This document shows positions 32,321 to 45,736 of a stretch of DNA of 64,000 bases, piece after piece. Numbering within the stretch: position 1 is the stretch's first letter; each line of letters opens with the position of its first letter. This stretch comes from Diphasiastrum complanatum (taxonomy: Eukaryota > Streptophyta > Lycopodiopsida > Lycopodiales > Lycopodiaceae), in assembly GCA_029204225.1 (NCBI GenBank), contig CM055094.1:32291841-32355840 (forward strand), written 5' to 3'. Under the pieces are notes generated by a model. The model had not been told where the DNA came from. It searched no databases and saw only the letters and a program-made list of their open reading frames with translations. The translations under genes were made by a program, and so were the position numbers.

Positions 32321-35300
32321 TATTTATGCCATCTGCACAACAATAAGTTTTGCTAAATCTAGCCATGGTGGATTAGCTCAACATGTTAGTTAAAAAAAAG
32401 AGGCCTAATTAACTATGCTCTATTTGTAACTAGCGAGAATTGGAATATTGGTTGTAATGCCCAATTTAATCTTAAGATTCCAAATTCAATTAGAGGCACA
32501 AAGGACCACTATAAATAGAGGACTTCGTGCTAATTTGGAGGCTATAATACACTTGTCATTGATGCAACAAATCTTTATGCCTAATCCACTGATAGAAAAG
32601 GTGCTCAGTCAAATTCCAACATCTCTAACCATTATGAATAGATCAACCATTCAAAACCAAGGCTAGGTTTCAACCACTATAAGGAAGAAGACCTACAGTA
32701 TTTTGATAGAATAGACCAATCAATGTATGTACTTTGTGTTGTTGAGTTGGTCATGAAGGGTGAAGTTGTGATTTATATCACAAAATAACAATAGGAAATT
32801 TCAAAGTAGGCCAACTCATACCCCATATACTACATGCCAATACATTTCAACAATGGCCAGTTATACCTACTACAATATCGATGTTTACCTCCATGCAATC
32901 CCAATAGAGTTTTATAATAGTCATTCTTCAACAAATGATCAATGTTAATGGCATTACAACAAGACAAATATACTAAGACTCAATTTCATAGAATCTGATA
33001 AGGAACAAACATCCTAAGATATGTGAATCAAAACTTAAAACAAACTACCAGAGAGGTTATCATCAACTAATAAACTACACAAACTCCATAAATGGTCAAG
33101 AAATGATGGAAATTTTGTGGATTGTATTATGGATTTAGTTACTCAAACAAACTTTTATCTTTCTTGGAGATTAGATTATGCATATAGCTCCTGATGTTGT
33201 AGATCTGGTTAAAGGTCAATTGAAATCACTCTAAAATAGAGACGAAACCCTCAATTCCAACCAAAAAAGAAGTCAATGCTAAATTTTCTCTATATCTAAC
33301 AGCCAAAAATCTAGCATTGCTATCAACAATACATTATCAAATCTAGGGGTAAAAAGACCCAAATGGACAAAGGTTATCAGTATTAGAGGCAAATTTCAAG
33401 ATTTTGAAATGTCTATTTACTACCTCCAAATATGGTGGTTAGAATGGCCGATCACACCCAAGGATTTAATCTTGATTAGTGAAGTCATTGTGAATTTTCT
33501 AGCTTTTATAAGCCCTTAGAGTTTAATTGCTTGAATGAACTGGATATCTCTTATATGGTTGACCAATTGCAATTTAAGAAAGTTTTTTATAGTCTCAAGG
33601 TGCATTGATCAAGTTTAGTATATATATTATTTCATTCGCATGAAATATTATCTTATTACTAAGAATTTCTTTCTAGACATGGATCAACTAAAAGATCTTG
33701 ACTGAACCCTACTCTAAATATAACTTGATTGTACCATGTACCTAGCGAAAACAAGTTAAGAATGGCCAATATAACCTTTGGTATATCAAAAGATCTTACT
33801 TCTTGTGCCAACTCTGCAATGTGCACCATTGCTACTTTGTTTCTTTGATGGTTCATGAGCACCTTCCCATTTAATTGAGACATGGCAAGCAATTCCTTCA
33901 ATTCATCTCTTAAAATTTTGTGGCTTAGGTTGAGGCCAACGTTCCTTTTGCGGTCCTTATATATGATAGAGTTTCGGTCATATAGTAGCTTCTCGTGAAA
34001 TCTAATATGAATTTCTTGGAATTGAGGGGTTCATTTCTATTATGATTTCATGCGTATCGTAACTGTGGGGCTTATAGAGTTATATTTGGTAGTCAAAGGT
34101 CTACAATCTTGTGAAATTAGTCATTTGTTACAATTGTTATTAGGAATTCATGGTCGCTTCAGACAGCTTGGGAAACTTCACTCATGGCCCACTAACGATT
34201 TATTATATGTAGCAAAGTTCATGTAAATGCATGTATTCAGTCAGGCTTCTTGGGCCATTAAATTGGCATTGGTATATACCATGTAGGCCCTTGCCTAAAG
34301 TACAATGTGCTGAAATGCTTCTCATCGACAGAAGGAATACGATTTAGTCATCAATGCATTTGAATTATGCGATTCTCTGGAGATTCTCTGAAAAAATCTA
34401 ACAATATCCATCTCTGGATATCAAGAAGAAATTTGAAACTTATCAGTCCTATGGGAACATGAGACCAGGTTGTTGATTAGAGTCAATTCAGTGATGGAGG
34501 GAGGTTATGTCCTACAACAAGACTAAATCCTTCTCGGTTTGACATTAGAATAATATTTAGTAATTTTCAAATGCAACTTCTTTTACGCTTTCAAACATTA
34601 TGTCATTACTGGATACTTGGGTTTTAAGAGCTGAAGCTCACTCTGATATTAAGTGGATAGATTTGCACATAGTAACCTAAGTTACCATTGTTGCCAATAC
34701 TTCGACATCATCGGCCATCTTCATTGTGGTAGTCAACCAGCTGACTTGGGGGATCGTTGATCAGCTGCATACATAGATTTTTTTGCCTCTAGGATTGCTT
34801 AATTCACACCTACTTAACGTTTCTTTGAAAAAATCAATTCTGCAAACATATTGATGACTTTCTACTCCTTCAACATAGTAGTCTCGCTCTTTGTTCATTA
34901 TGGTTTTCTGCCCAGTAATGAAAAGTGCTACAAAAGCTCTTTAATTTTCTTCCTATTCTCTATCGCTAACTGTGAGGAATTTAATCAGGTTTTGTAGCCC
35001 TTAACAAATACTGATCGATGCCAATCAAGGGGAAACTACTTATGGACTAAAATCTAGATGCTTTATGGAATCTTTTGCAAACGTATAGTGTAATCTTGAT
35101 TTTGACTATTCGTGACTTACAAACCTGAGCCAGCAAGAGTGCCCTTCTATCTCTCGGTTCCAATTTTTAAAATCAGGGGGTGGGGGGGCGCACCTACCCC
35201 CGCTTTGTGTGTGGTTGAATGAATGTTCATAGTCAATAAGTTTTCTTGATTTCTATTTAATGGTTCTTACTGAGCCAATTCTGTCAAGCATTATCAAATT

Positions 35301-35619
35301 AGTGATTTAACTTTCGTAACAAATTATTTCGTAACGAATTGTCTTATTGATCATAAGTAGTCAACGAGACCTCCTTGGCCATTACAAATCAACACTATAA
35401 AGCAGGAAAACAACTTTAAAACGGCCAGGGGTGCACAAGTGATACAGCCAGCGGCATTAATAAGAACCACTTTAGCGACCACTAGTCAAGTGCAAGTAAC
35501 TTCTATTGTAACAACGTTACAGACCACAACATAATTTTATGTTACTTGATCATGTGGTATACAAGATACTAGATAGTAATGAAGTGCACCTTGTTGTCCA
35601 GAGAGTTCCAGAAGATCCT
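32321..35619. other. 3.3-kb stretch with no recognised gene
   Basis: AT-rich, no frame above about 80 codons and no motif I could place. A G-tract (GGGGGTGGGGGGGCG) lies near 35176. The part nearest 35619 should contain the 3' UTR of the SKIP4-like gene, but I saw no clear polyadenylation signal. Confidence 0.55.
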
Positions 35620-36696
35620 CTAAAGCTCAATTATGTTACAACTAACAATAATTTCATCTGAACATTCCAAACCATTGATTGAGGATGTCACAAGTAAACC
35701 TCTATGATTCTGAACCTTCTCCAGATTCAGAACAAGTGCCTTTAAGCCCCTTCCTACCACGTACAGACTATTTCCAACAGCTGCAATCCTGCATGTGGGT
35801 CGAATTGAATGAGTAGACAACCTACCAACTGAATTCCAACTATTAGTTTCCTTGTCCAGTAACATTAATTTGATACCAAGCGTTTGATCTAGCATGTATA
35901 TGTCATCACCAACGGCAGTTGCAGGCCCACACCACCTCTGCATCATCTCATTGTCAATTGTATCCCAGGTGTTTTGCTCTGGATTATGGACCCATGCACA
36001 AGATGGAGGTATAAAACTTGGGCAAGCATGTCTTACATAGATTCTGCCATCCAAGACTAAGGATTCACCAAGATCAGAAACAATGTTCGGATCATCATAT
36101 GAGGACCATTGCTTACTTTTCTTATCATAGACCTCCCACGAAGTCAATGCTCCAGATGTTGATCCCATTCCACCTATTGCATAAATTTGGCCATTAAACA
36201 CACCACTTCCAAAGTAACATCGAGGTGTTTCCATGCAAGGAGCCTCTCTCCAAATGTTCCTCAATGGATCATATCTTAGCACTTCATTTGTTGGATTTTC
36301 GTACTTTCCACAGCCACCCATAACAAAAAGCTGCATATCAAGCACCTCACAAGCCATCCCATACCTCCTTAAGCATCCATCTGGCATATTTGGAAGTTGC
36401 ATCCACCGTTTTGCTAGCGGATCAAGTACATGCCAACGAAGGCATTCAGACTTATCCCTACTTAACACATAGACCCATCCTTCAACGACGCCTAAAATCT
36501 TGCGGAGTGAGTAAAACAGCTCACTACTACCACATTCTTTCCATCTCTTACACACAGTCCGTAGTAAATTATGATATCTGCGAGGTACTCTTGCCAGGCA
36601 CAGTAATGATAGGTCATCTGGAAGTCCAGGAATCAGCAGAGTGAAGTGAGTCTCATTTCGGGTGCATGTCGCTTCCACCACTACATGTGAAGTCAT
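35620..36696 (-). CDS. F-box/kelch-repeat protein, SKIP4-like
   Basis: A single intact 358-codon coding exon. Residues about 22-55 form the F-box (LIPGLPDDLSLLCLARVPRR, then HNLLRTVCKRW), which in this family binds the SKP1-like adaptor of SCF ubiquitin ligases. Kelch motifs follow: a first blade region near 70-100, the GG-containing repeats MGGCG (near 128) and YAIGGMG (near 173), then WEVYD, the DPNIVSDLGESLVLDGRIYVR run and LYVVGRGL near the C-terminus; the propeller recruits the substrate. The detailed pattern (ARVPRRYHN, CYFGSGVFNGQIYAIGG, VGRLSTHSIRP) matches plant SKIP4 proteins as I remember them, and the length is typical. Two uncoding exons are predicted upstream. It is the only clearly intact host gene in the window and probably acts in ubiquitin-dependent protein turnover; its target is unknown. 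Confidence 0.9.
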   Translation of the reverse strand: MTSHVVVEATCTRNETHFTLLIPGLPDDLSLLCLARVPRRYHNLLRTVCKRWKECGSSELFYSLRKILGVVEGWVYVLSRDKSECLRWHVLDPLAKRWMQLPNMPDGCLRRYGMACEVLDMQLFVMGGCGKYENPTNEVLRYDPLRNIWREAPCMETPRCYFGSGVFNGQIYAIGGMGSTSGALTSWEVYDKKSKQWSSYDDPNIVSDLGESLVLDGRIYVRHACPSFIPPSCAWVHNPEQNTWDTIDNEMMQRWCGPATAVGDDIYMLDQTLGIKLMLLDKETNSWNSVGRLSTHSIRPTCRIAAVGNSLYVVGRGLKALVLNLEKVQNHRGLLVTSSINGLECSDEIIVSCNIIEL

Positions 36697-36706
36697 TGCT
36701 ATGAAC

Positions 36707-36712
36707 TTACAT
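36707..36712 (-). promoter_or_regulatory. ATGTAA start-stop element just before the SKIP4-like start
   Basis: If splicing occurs as predicted, the third exon opens with ATG directly followed by TAA, ten bases ahead of the coding ATG. Minimal start-stop upstream frames are known to stall or divert ribosomes. The element depends on the predicted acceptor. Confidence 0.45.
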
Positions 36713-36719
36713 CTGTCAC

Positions 36720-39178
36720 ATTGAAGAAAAAATCATATAAAAAAGATGTGAAAGCATGTGCTTTTGAGCAGCAGAGAGAGATCGACCCAAATAGAATACT
36801 CTTAAGGGCTTCAAGACTTCTAGCCATCAAAGAGCCAGGAGTGTACAATGCGTCCCTTCTACAGGCTTCAACACCCGTCAATACAACCTAGAGTTACCAA
36901 GCTTAAAAGGCACATACTGGATCTTTGTTTGCTTATGTTACCATCACCTTTTTCAGATTATACTTACCAAAAAACATACTCCCTTTGGATTCCTGACTAT
37001 CTCAAAGTAAAATACAGATGATACAAGCTTTATAAAAGAACATTCTCATGGAACATGACACTAGAAAGTTCTGCATGCAATCCCAACCGCTATCTACTCT
37101 ATGCCTCGAGCCTCAAGGCATTTCCAGTACCAGGAGAGAGTCCATCTCCTTCCCTAAATGGAATCCCATTTGAGCCAAAACTTGTCAAGTTATAAAGACG
37201 TAACGTTGTGAATCATCTGGGTGGATGTTTGGTAAAATGGACATCCACAGACTTCCAGCTCATAATTATTACTCATAAGCAACTTGAGGAAAGAGAGAAT
37301 TTATCAAATTAACTAGCAGACAGAAGCCTTAGCTATGATACTCAAACCAAAAAAGCAGATACCAAAACTTCCCTTAAGATAAGGTAACATAATATTGATT
37401 GTTGGTTCTGTAACCTAACAAACAACTCTGAGATGTTAAGTTCCCAAAGTGAACTACTGCTGTCTCAATCTGGAAAAAGTCAAGCTCAGTCACAGTTTTT
37501 CTTCTTTCTATTAGAATTCTTGTCAAAATTTCATGAAATTTTCAAAAGATATAAATGCGTAGAGAGCAATAACAGCACCAGAAAGAATTCATGGAAACAG
37601 ATTTTCCTTGCTATAATACTTCAATTACTCACACTGTAAACTCATTCACATTCAATGCACAACCACATACCCAATTGGATGAAAGAGTAGTACTCAAGGG
37701 GAAGGTATGAAAATTCTGGATTGAAAACTGGAATTCATTCTTTGCAGATTTAATTGAGAAGCAGTATTACGTCAAAGTTCTTCACTACTAAACAGTAAAA
37801 AATCCTAAACTCGTGCCATAGGAGCATGTTGTAATGTTCAGAAGCTGTGTATGAAGCTGTTCTTCAGAGATTTTTACTCATGTATGGCCTCAGTCGGTAA
37901 AATCTGGTAAACAGTTACCTCCTTCCATGTAAAGCTCTTCAAACCTTCTATTGCAAACAAGTTCCAAAACCCAGCTCATTAGGTCCTTCCAGAGTCTCAA
38001 GCGTAACGTAAGGAGTAAAAAATCCTTGCAGTTTGCCTCTATAGCATTTGTTCACAATAGAAACATTATTCGAGATAGGCATGCAGTTTGCCTCTATAGC
38101 ATTTGTTCACAATAGAAACATTATTGGAGATAGGCATGAAGATCTTTCTTCATGCTAGGTAAGTAGAAACGATGTTTATTTCAAGACTGACAAAATCACA
38201 ACTGGGATGCTGAAGCCAACAAAACATAAAGAACGAATGGTGAATTCAACCTACCCAACAAACAGATCTAGCCTCCAAGCTATGGACCATAAGCAATAAG
38301 TCAAATGTAGGAGAGATGCCAATCCAACGGCATGTAGCTACAACTCATAGATCAAGCTCTCCTCCTACAGAGGCCCATGGGCCATGGGTATACTTATACC
38401 CTCCAAGGCTCTACCCCAACTAGGAGTGATCTGGGACACATCAGCAACCTGCATCACAATAAACCTCTAGACCAGAATGTTACAATAGGAAGTCACATGA
38501 GAACTACCCATCCTCCAATAGGTATGCGACACACCTTCCTTATATACTATTAGTTCCAATACGATAGTGATAGGTTAACATTCATACCATATCCTTCTTG
38601 AAAATCCTTCAATTTAAAGTACGTACTTTGTTTTATTTTAGAATTGCAATACCAAAACGTCATAGCTATCATCTTCGTTTCAATTTACATGGTGTTTGTA
38701 TTTACACATAGTAAGCCCTATGTAATTCAGCAAACCCTAAAACATGGCTACTCTTGTTAATCCATTACGTTCACCATATGACAAATGGTTCAGGCATTCA
38801 TTGGAAACAACGTGTCGAATTGCTTATGTCATCATCAAATTTTACTATGAAAACAGCATGTAAGGAGTGTTTTAGCTATCAATTAGGCAATGCACCCTCC
38901 TTCCCAAGTAGATGAATCCAACCTTAAAGCAGAACAAGAGGAGGATGGCGGCCATCTGCTTCTTTGCAGAGAAGACACCATTTACAATCCTTAATGCTCA
39001 TAACAATTATGTGAAAGGGCGGCCATTATGAATGTATAAGTAGCCGCGGCCATCCCTACTTATGGCTTGCAAAAATGTGCTCAAAACAAAGCATAAAAAA
39101 CCATCTGAGCGCATTCCCTCTATGTAGGCCAGCGCTAGCCAGCAACCACAAAAAGTGTATTCTTGATGAGAAACATAC
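36720..39178. other. Predicted 5' UTR intron; contains a tandem duplication
   Basis: No coding frame is supported. AT-rich with one recent duplication (38027-38136). Confidence 0.5.
38027..38136. repeat. 55-bp tandem duplication
   Basis: Two copies of TGCAGTTTGCCTCTATAGC and following sequence, differing at one base near the end (CGAGATAGG/GGAGATAGG). Confidence 0.93.
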
Positions 39179-39803
39179 CTTCCAATAGGTTCCAATCCCT
39201 TGCTGGGACAGCGCCGAACAGCATACACCAAAAAGCTTTTTAAGAAGCTTCGAATCAATGTCTACCAACAATCATCACCAAGAATGTTAGCCTACCAAAC
39301 CAAACATCTCGTATAGCTTAATATGCTTTGTAGATCATGCCAATGAGAGAACAACACCGATTAGCATGCTATGAAATGGCTGCATCATTACCTGTTCTTG
39401 CTCCAAGTTCTTTGCTATAGTGTTACTCTTCCAAGAGCCCTCACAAGCCCACAAATTGAGCTCTCCAAGCAGTCATAAGTTGCAGTAGAGAGAGAGAGAG
39501 GGCTAGAGAAAATTCCAAGGCATGAGGAGAAGAGTGAAATTAGGGTAGTCCACCCTTCCTCGTATAGTAGATAATGTCCCTCTTAGTGCACCAAGCACTT
39601 AGTAATGCCCATCGTTAGATCAAAACCCTAACAAGTGTATCCACCTTAACCATTCAGAGGAAACTTGGCTAGCAAGTCACTAAAAAAAAAAAAGGGCCCT
39701 TTAACTTAGTGAAGCAAAGTAGGGCAATAAAATCGGTTTAGGGGAACATCCTTAACGATTGCTCGAAGAATACATCAAACTAAATAAGCATAGAGTGGAG
39801 TCC

Positions 39804-39805
<2 letters not shown>

Positions 39806-39840
<35 letters not shown>
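39806..39840. repeat. GA microsatellite
   Basis: About 17 GA units preceded by GAGTCCAT, the same eight bases that precede the long GA tract at 62771. Confidence 0.95.
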
Positions 39841-39841
<1 letters not shown>

Positions 39842-42800
39842 ATGTGCATTTGCCATTGGAGATAGCATTGGAGTAAAAAAATTTGCCATGGTTTCATTGA
39901 GGGTTTAGCTTAGTAGACAATGTGCATTGTGTTTTATGTTTTGTGCAATCATCAATGTGCATTTCCAGATCAATGATTGTGCATTGAATCTTGATCATTG
40001 ATCATTGAGCATTGATAACTTGAAAGTTGATTTTGATATGTGAGATCATAGATGGTAGATCTTGCTTAATAGGGTTAAGTCTTGACTCTTGACAATGGGC
40101 ATTGTGAGAGGCATGTGGGTACCTACTACCTAGTGATTAGATTTGGCAACTAGTTAGGAATTAGAAGTTAGAAAGTCAGAAGTTAGTATCTACAGTCACC
40201 ATGTGGCATGATCATGAGATGTAGTACCTCAATAATACTCGAGTCCTCAGCCTTCTTAGCAAGCAGATCCTTGTTCAGTTGTACTCATCTTCACCCTTCT
40301 CAAACATTGTCATAACCTTCTTGTTTATTCTTTTCTCCACACTGCAAATAAGTTTGACACATAATTACAAGTTTTAGGAATCAGCATGGCATCGTTAAAG
40401 CTAGTATCAGCTAGTGTATTATTCACAGTAGGTAACACGGCAAAGGCATTGCTCCAGCAGTCAAATGATCCAGAACTTAGCTACCAAAAATCTTAAATGC
40501 CGGAGGTGGTCATACTCGCATGTGTGTTGATTAATCATTATAAGAGGTTGAATCGATTGTCCATCAAGAATTGGTATCCATCACCTATAATGGATGACCT
40601 TGTTCATCATCTTTGCAAAGAGAAATACTTCACTAAGAATACAATGATTTGCATCAAAGGCTGTAACTATAAATGGCTCGTCACCTGCAATAGGCATCCG
40701 CGCCTCTAAGTTCAGTGTTACAAACAAAGACTCGTTAAGCTGCAATTTCAAGAAGATTAAAACCACTCAATCTAGCCACAAAATGGCCCCAATGTCGCTC
40801 GCTAACCTAAGAAAGATGTTTCATAACATAACAAAGGAGACTACATAAACCGGTAATTTTAGTTGTATGAAAAGGGACATGGAGAAATGGGTTTAGGGTT
40901 TAAGCCCAAGTATGTCGCTGCATAAAACAGCACCACATTATCCTCCACCAATTATCACCCCTTCTGCTCCCACTCCCAAATTAAACTTTGACAGCCACTA
41001 ACTCAAGACTTCACAGCCTGGAAGGACCTAATACATACTAATGAGCATAATTTGCATAAACTCTCACTCAAAACAAAAGGAGCGGGATGCGATTATACCA
41101 TTATGAACCAGAACCAGAACCCTAACACTAACCCTAGGCCTAAAGTAAGATCCTTGACATGCCGCATTAGAAATCCGTATATAATAGTTAATCCATTCAA
41201 TTATCGTTTTGACACTATATTTGAGATGTCCAAGGCCATAGCATATTTTTCCAGCTCTTTAGCACAAAAATGCATTATTTAATTATAAAAGGAAAGAGAA
41301 GAAAAACCAAACCGTATTCTACAATAACTCATTACTTGCATGCAGCATCAGGAATCTGCAGTAAGCAAAACAATGAAAACGTTCACAAACGTGCTGGTTT
41401 GATTTTGAGAAGTAGCAAGCTGAGCAAGACTATTTGACAGTCCAATGCTTGTAAGTCTTTTGTTTGAAATGATTATTCACTTTCCAAGACTTACTATACT
41501 GAGCTACCAAATCTTGGACTGGAATATTTAACTCCAACTGAAGGTCGAGTTTCGACAATCACGCACAATCTGAGACGTTTGCCTATACAGAAGAATGGCA
41601 AACAATGAACAACTTCAGAGTGTTTCCAACCTAGTCACCTTACTCGATACTCCTTCACCATTGTCATTCTCGAAGCCACATTGCGAACTGTTTGTCACAG
41701 CTTAACATATCAGAAAGACATCGAACTTCTCTCCAGTTTGGATCAGCTCGAGAATGCTTTGCACCAAAAGGTTTTGAATGATCAGACTAAATTCAAAGAC
41801 AACAAAATGAATGTAGTTTAAAGTCTGTTAAAAACCCTACCTCTAGTTACGTTATAAATGCTTCTGTCGGAGCAATCCCTCCACGAAGTCAACTACAAAA
41901 TACATTTGGTTTCCTCGGCTGAGTAGCTTTGATTGGCGTCTCACTCCTCATTTCACAATTCTGAGTTACTTCTTCCCAACAATCTGAGACGATAACCGCT
42001 GACCCTCTTTCAAACCGCTAAAAACCCTCTTTCAAACAAATCCCCTCCTGAGAGGCTGAGATGCTGCCAGCAGAATGGATATGAAACTACATGTCAAAGA
42101 ACACAAACAACTCAGAGACAATGTCCCCCAGATGATGGATGAACAAGGCAGTCGGGATAGAAGCCGATGTGGCAGGATCGATTTGAGCTGTGAGGAGAAA
42201 GCGGCTGGAACAAATGCCCGAGGAGATAGATTAGATGTGTAATGAAGAAGAGAGAGGAGGAGAAGACGCACAAATAGCAAGCCTATATTTAAGATCTTTG
42301 CCTGAGACTGAAAGAAAATTGTACAATAACAAGGAATCAATCGAGAGGCTATCTCACCATGAATTTATAGGAGGGGGTAATGATGGAATATGCCTCGTCT
42401 AGATCTCCATCATTAAGTGTTTCAAGGTATATACACAATGCACCAATGCTTTGAAAAAATTGACAAATTCCATATCCAAAGGTCATAAAAAAAAGTATCC
42501 ACTCAGAGTAGCTCTGTAATAACAACACCAAGGACATTCTTTGAATCGGGGTCATGTCACTCTCTTTGTCTTGGCTTTTTCCCTTGTCAACCTTTTTTAA
42601 GTATTGGCATGACATCATGTGATATGACAAACCGCACCTCTTTCATTCCTAAGTGGTAAGCATTAAATGAAGTGCTACAAGTTGATTGGGTAGTTTCCAT
42701 TGTTCTCAAGTTGTCTCAAAACCAACTCAACATGTAAAGCAATGTCCCAATTCTTAGTATGGGCTTGGGTTGTTCATATGTGGGTGATATGGGGCCCTTG

Positions 42801-43839
42801 CCACCTCATGGTAGCACCTCACATTAACTATGAAAAGGAGGGGGAAGTGTTGTTTTCATATGGGCCAATGGACAACTACGTATTAAATAAGGTTGTGCAT
42901 TCAAGCATGAAAACAACCTCATTGCTCCAATGCATAAGACTTAGGCTTGTTTTTTTATATCGTTTTGTTTGTACTTTTTGTATAAAGTTTTTAAAGTAAT
43001 AATTTGGAAAGCTACATAAAGAAGCAAACTCTATGTGTTTCGCTTTGTGATCCACAAATTCGAAAATTTTCCCATCCCATTCTTGAGAAAAATATTGGGA
43101 GAATGTGGAGGAGGGAGGTTGTGAGTAGGTTCCAATTGGTCTTGAATGTTGTCATCATCTTTGTTATGTACCATAACAATATGACCATGCGATGATGGCC
43201 TCACCTTGAGGTGGAACATTGGGCAAACTTTGTTGACATTTTGAGGGCCACATGTTAACACATCATACTACTTCAACAAATATAGGTGTGGACCATGCTT
43301 TATGGTGTCGGGCCCACTTATATACATATATATGGAGGTGGGAGAACTCTATGTCATTCATTCATCCTGCCAAGGGAGTGGGTGGATGGTATGAGCATGC
43401 ATGAGCTAGTATGCATCTCTAGCCATGGAGATGAGCACCCATGAGAACAGAGCACGATGGTATGTGTGGTATGGGATGTCAGTTATTATAGGTTGCTTTA
43501 TTAGGCCAATTGGTGTTAAAATTTGCTTAAAACATGATCACATATCATCACACATAGTAACAAAAAAAGGCACTCTTCCACACCAAGCTCACATAGCAAT
43601 TATATTTCTCAAAAACAAAAAACACTGTACATATAGCTTCATTTTTTGGCAACCCATGCATGGCCCAAATTGTCGTTGACAGGAGTCGTGTCTCATCGAC
43701 TTGCCTCGTGGCGAGGCCAACTGGTTCTAGTCCATTGATTGGACCCATAGTACAGTAAATCAATAATTCTACTTTTATTCTAACTCTCTTCCTAAAAGTA
43801 GAATCTAATTTTTCATTCTCTCATATACATGGCATCAAA
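39841..43839. other. 4-kb stretch with no recognised gene
   Basis: AT-rich. Longest frames are about 100 codons (minus strand 42340-42032; plus 42700-42999) and show no known domain or codon pattern. A telo-box-like AACCCTAACACTAACCCTAGG lies near 41110. The ATCATTGATCATTGAGCATTG run near 39990 is a simple short-word repeat. Confidence 0.55.
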
Positions 43840-45736
43840 GTCAACAAACTTTAAGTACATAAAGCTTTGACCTAAACTTATCAAACTTTCCTCTAATGAG
43901 TGGCTTAGTGAAGATGTCAGCTAGTTCTTCATCTGTTCTACAATGAACAACATTTATCTCTTCACTCAGCAGCCTTTCACGTTTAAAGTGATAATGAATC
44001 TCGATATACTTGGTTCTTGCATGGAACACCTATTTATTTGCCAATTGAATGCCACTCTGACTGTCACTATGTATAGTTGCAAGATTTTTCTGCTTCATGT
44101 CGATCTCATTCAAGATTTGTCTCAACAATCTAGCTACGTAATGTTTTATACTCTGCTTATGTTGTGGACAAAGGAACCGTATTTTGCTTCTTACTAGACC
44201 CAAAAAAGCAACCACCACAAAGCTGAAATAAATACCTTGTTGTTGATCTGCGATCGTCACAATCACCTCTCCAATCTGCATCCACATAGCCATAATCAAA
44301 AGTGCCTTTGACATATCGTACAATATGCTTGGCAGCTTTCCGATGTACTTCAGTAGGTGCTAACTGACTTACAATACCAACATCATAGCTTATATTTGAT
44401 CCAGTCGTGATAAGGTAAATCAAGCCCCCTACTGATTGCCTATATAGCGTAGCATCAAATGGTTGTAACCTATTAAGCTTAGAATTTTTTTTACCTGGCT
44501 CAATAGGAGTGTTCACTAGCTTGCAATCCCATAGTCTGAACCTATGCAATGACTCTCTGACGTACTAGACATGTGTTAGTCCCACTTCATGTCCTTTTTG
44601 CCATACCTCCACTCCAAGACAATAGTGCATCAGGTTAAGATCTGTCATCTCGAACTGATCCACGAGATCATTCTTTATCATATCGATCATTTCTTGATTA
44701 TTTTCCATAATAATCAAGTCATCAACATAAAGAGCAGTCAAGGCAATCATACCATTAAAGCATATGACATAAAGGTTAGGGTCGGAGTGTGTTCTTACTA
44801 TCCCCTTTGAACAAAAGTAGGCATCAATCTTGTTATACCATGCATGTGGTGCATGTTTAAGACCATAAAGAGCTTTGTTTCAAGTGATACACTTTATGCC
44901 TTTCATCACAAAGCCTTCAAGTTGTTCCATGAACACCTCTTCTTCCAACTCACCATTCAGAAAAATAGATTTGCATCCATCTGATATAAAGGCCAACCAA
45001 AATGTGAGGCTAAATCAACAAGTAAACATAGAGTATTTCACTTACACACTGGTAAAAAAGACCTCCTCATAATCAATACCCTTACTTTGTGCATAGCCTT
45101 TGATCACCAATCTTGCCTTGTGCTTTGCTATACTCTCATTTGCATGGTACTTAGTCCTGAATATCCATTTACATCCAATGGGTTTCTTGCCAACAAGTGC
45201 TTCCACCAAATTCCATGTGCCATGCTTGGCCATTGACTCCATCTCTTCTGCCATGGCTTTGACCCAAATGTCATCCTCCTTCACTTCATCATAAGTTGAA
45301 GGTTCCTTGCTTTGATTTATGCTAAATAAGTGAGCGTAATTTCCTTCATACCTCTCAGCAGGTCACATATTCTCTCTTGTTGATCTTCTTAGCTCTCCCT
45401 GGATGGATGGTTCAAGAAAGTCATCCATGTCATGACTCTCCGTCAATATCTCAAACCACTTGGGGAGCCTCCTATCAGGTGATCTGTTTCATGGTGAGAA
45501 TATATTGCATGGTACATCCTTTTTCTTGTGTTCGTCACCTGCAACTTCAAGTTTGTTGAGTGATGGTATCATGGGGTGTATCCCTTTGTCCATCATCAAG
45601 ATTAACAACGAATGGTCCATCATCAAGGAGAAGTCTCACTATGCCATCTTTGTCGCCTGATGTGATTCATCAAAGATAACATCACGACTGATGTGCAATT
45701 TCCTTTCCAAAGGATCATAGCACCTATAGCTCTTTA
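43840..45736 (-). pseudogene. Copia-G relic (RT and RNase H)
   Basis: Reading leftward from 45736: a pre-RT piece (SYRCYDPLERKLHISRDVIF), RT start near 45284 (WVKAMAEEMESMAKHGTWNL, PIGCKWIFRTKYHA, ARLVIKGYAQSKGIDYEEVF), a decayed middle, the catalytic YVDD near 44728, RT end near 44550, and RNase H (DADWRGDCDDRRSTTRY; then KYIEIHYHF and ELADIFTKPL at 43870-44010). At least six frame changes or stops. gag, protease and integrase are missing; the right border is a TGTTAGATT LTR-like start at 45737. Confidence 0.9.

Larger units (their letters stand above)
36712..39550 (-). promoter_or_regulatory. Predicted 5' UTR of the SKIP4-like gene: two exons and two introns
   Basis: Read on the minus strand: a CT-rich leader exon (about 39550-39392, with CTCTCTCTCTCTCTACTGC) ends in AACAG|GTAATG. 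A second exon (39261-39179) lies between TTGGTAG|ACATTG and GGAAG|GTATGT. A third exon begins at 36712 after TTCAATGTGACAG and reaches the coding ATG at 36696. The second intron is about 2.47 kb. All borders are GT-AG and the CT-rich first exon is typical of plant leaders. This is a prediction from splice sites only. Confidence 0.55.

Noticed and set aside
42032-42340. 102-codon hydrophobic minus-strand frame
   Set aside because: No recognisable domain, no splice or promoter context, and composition like the surrounding noncoding DNA.
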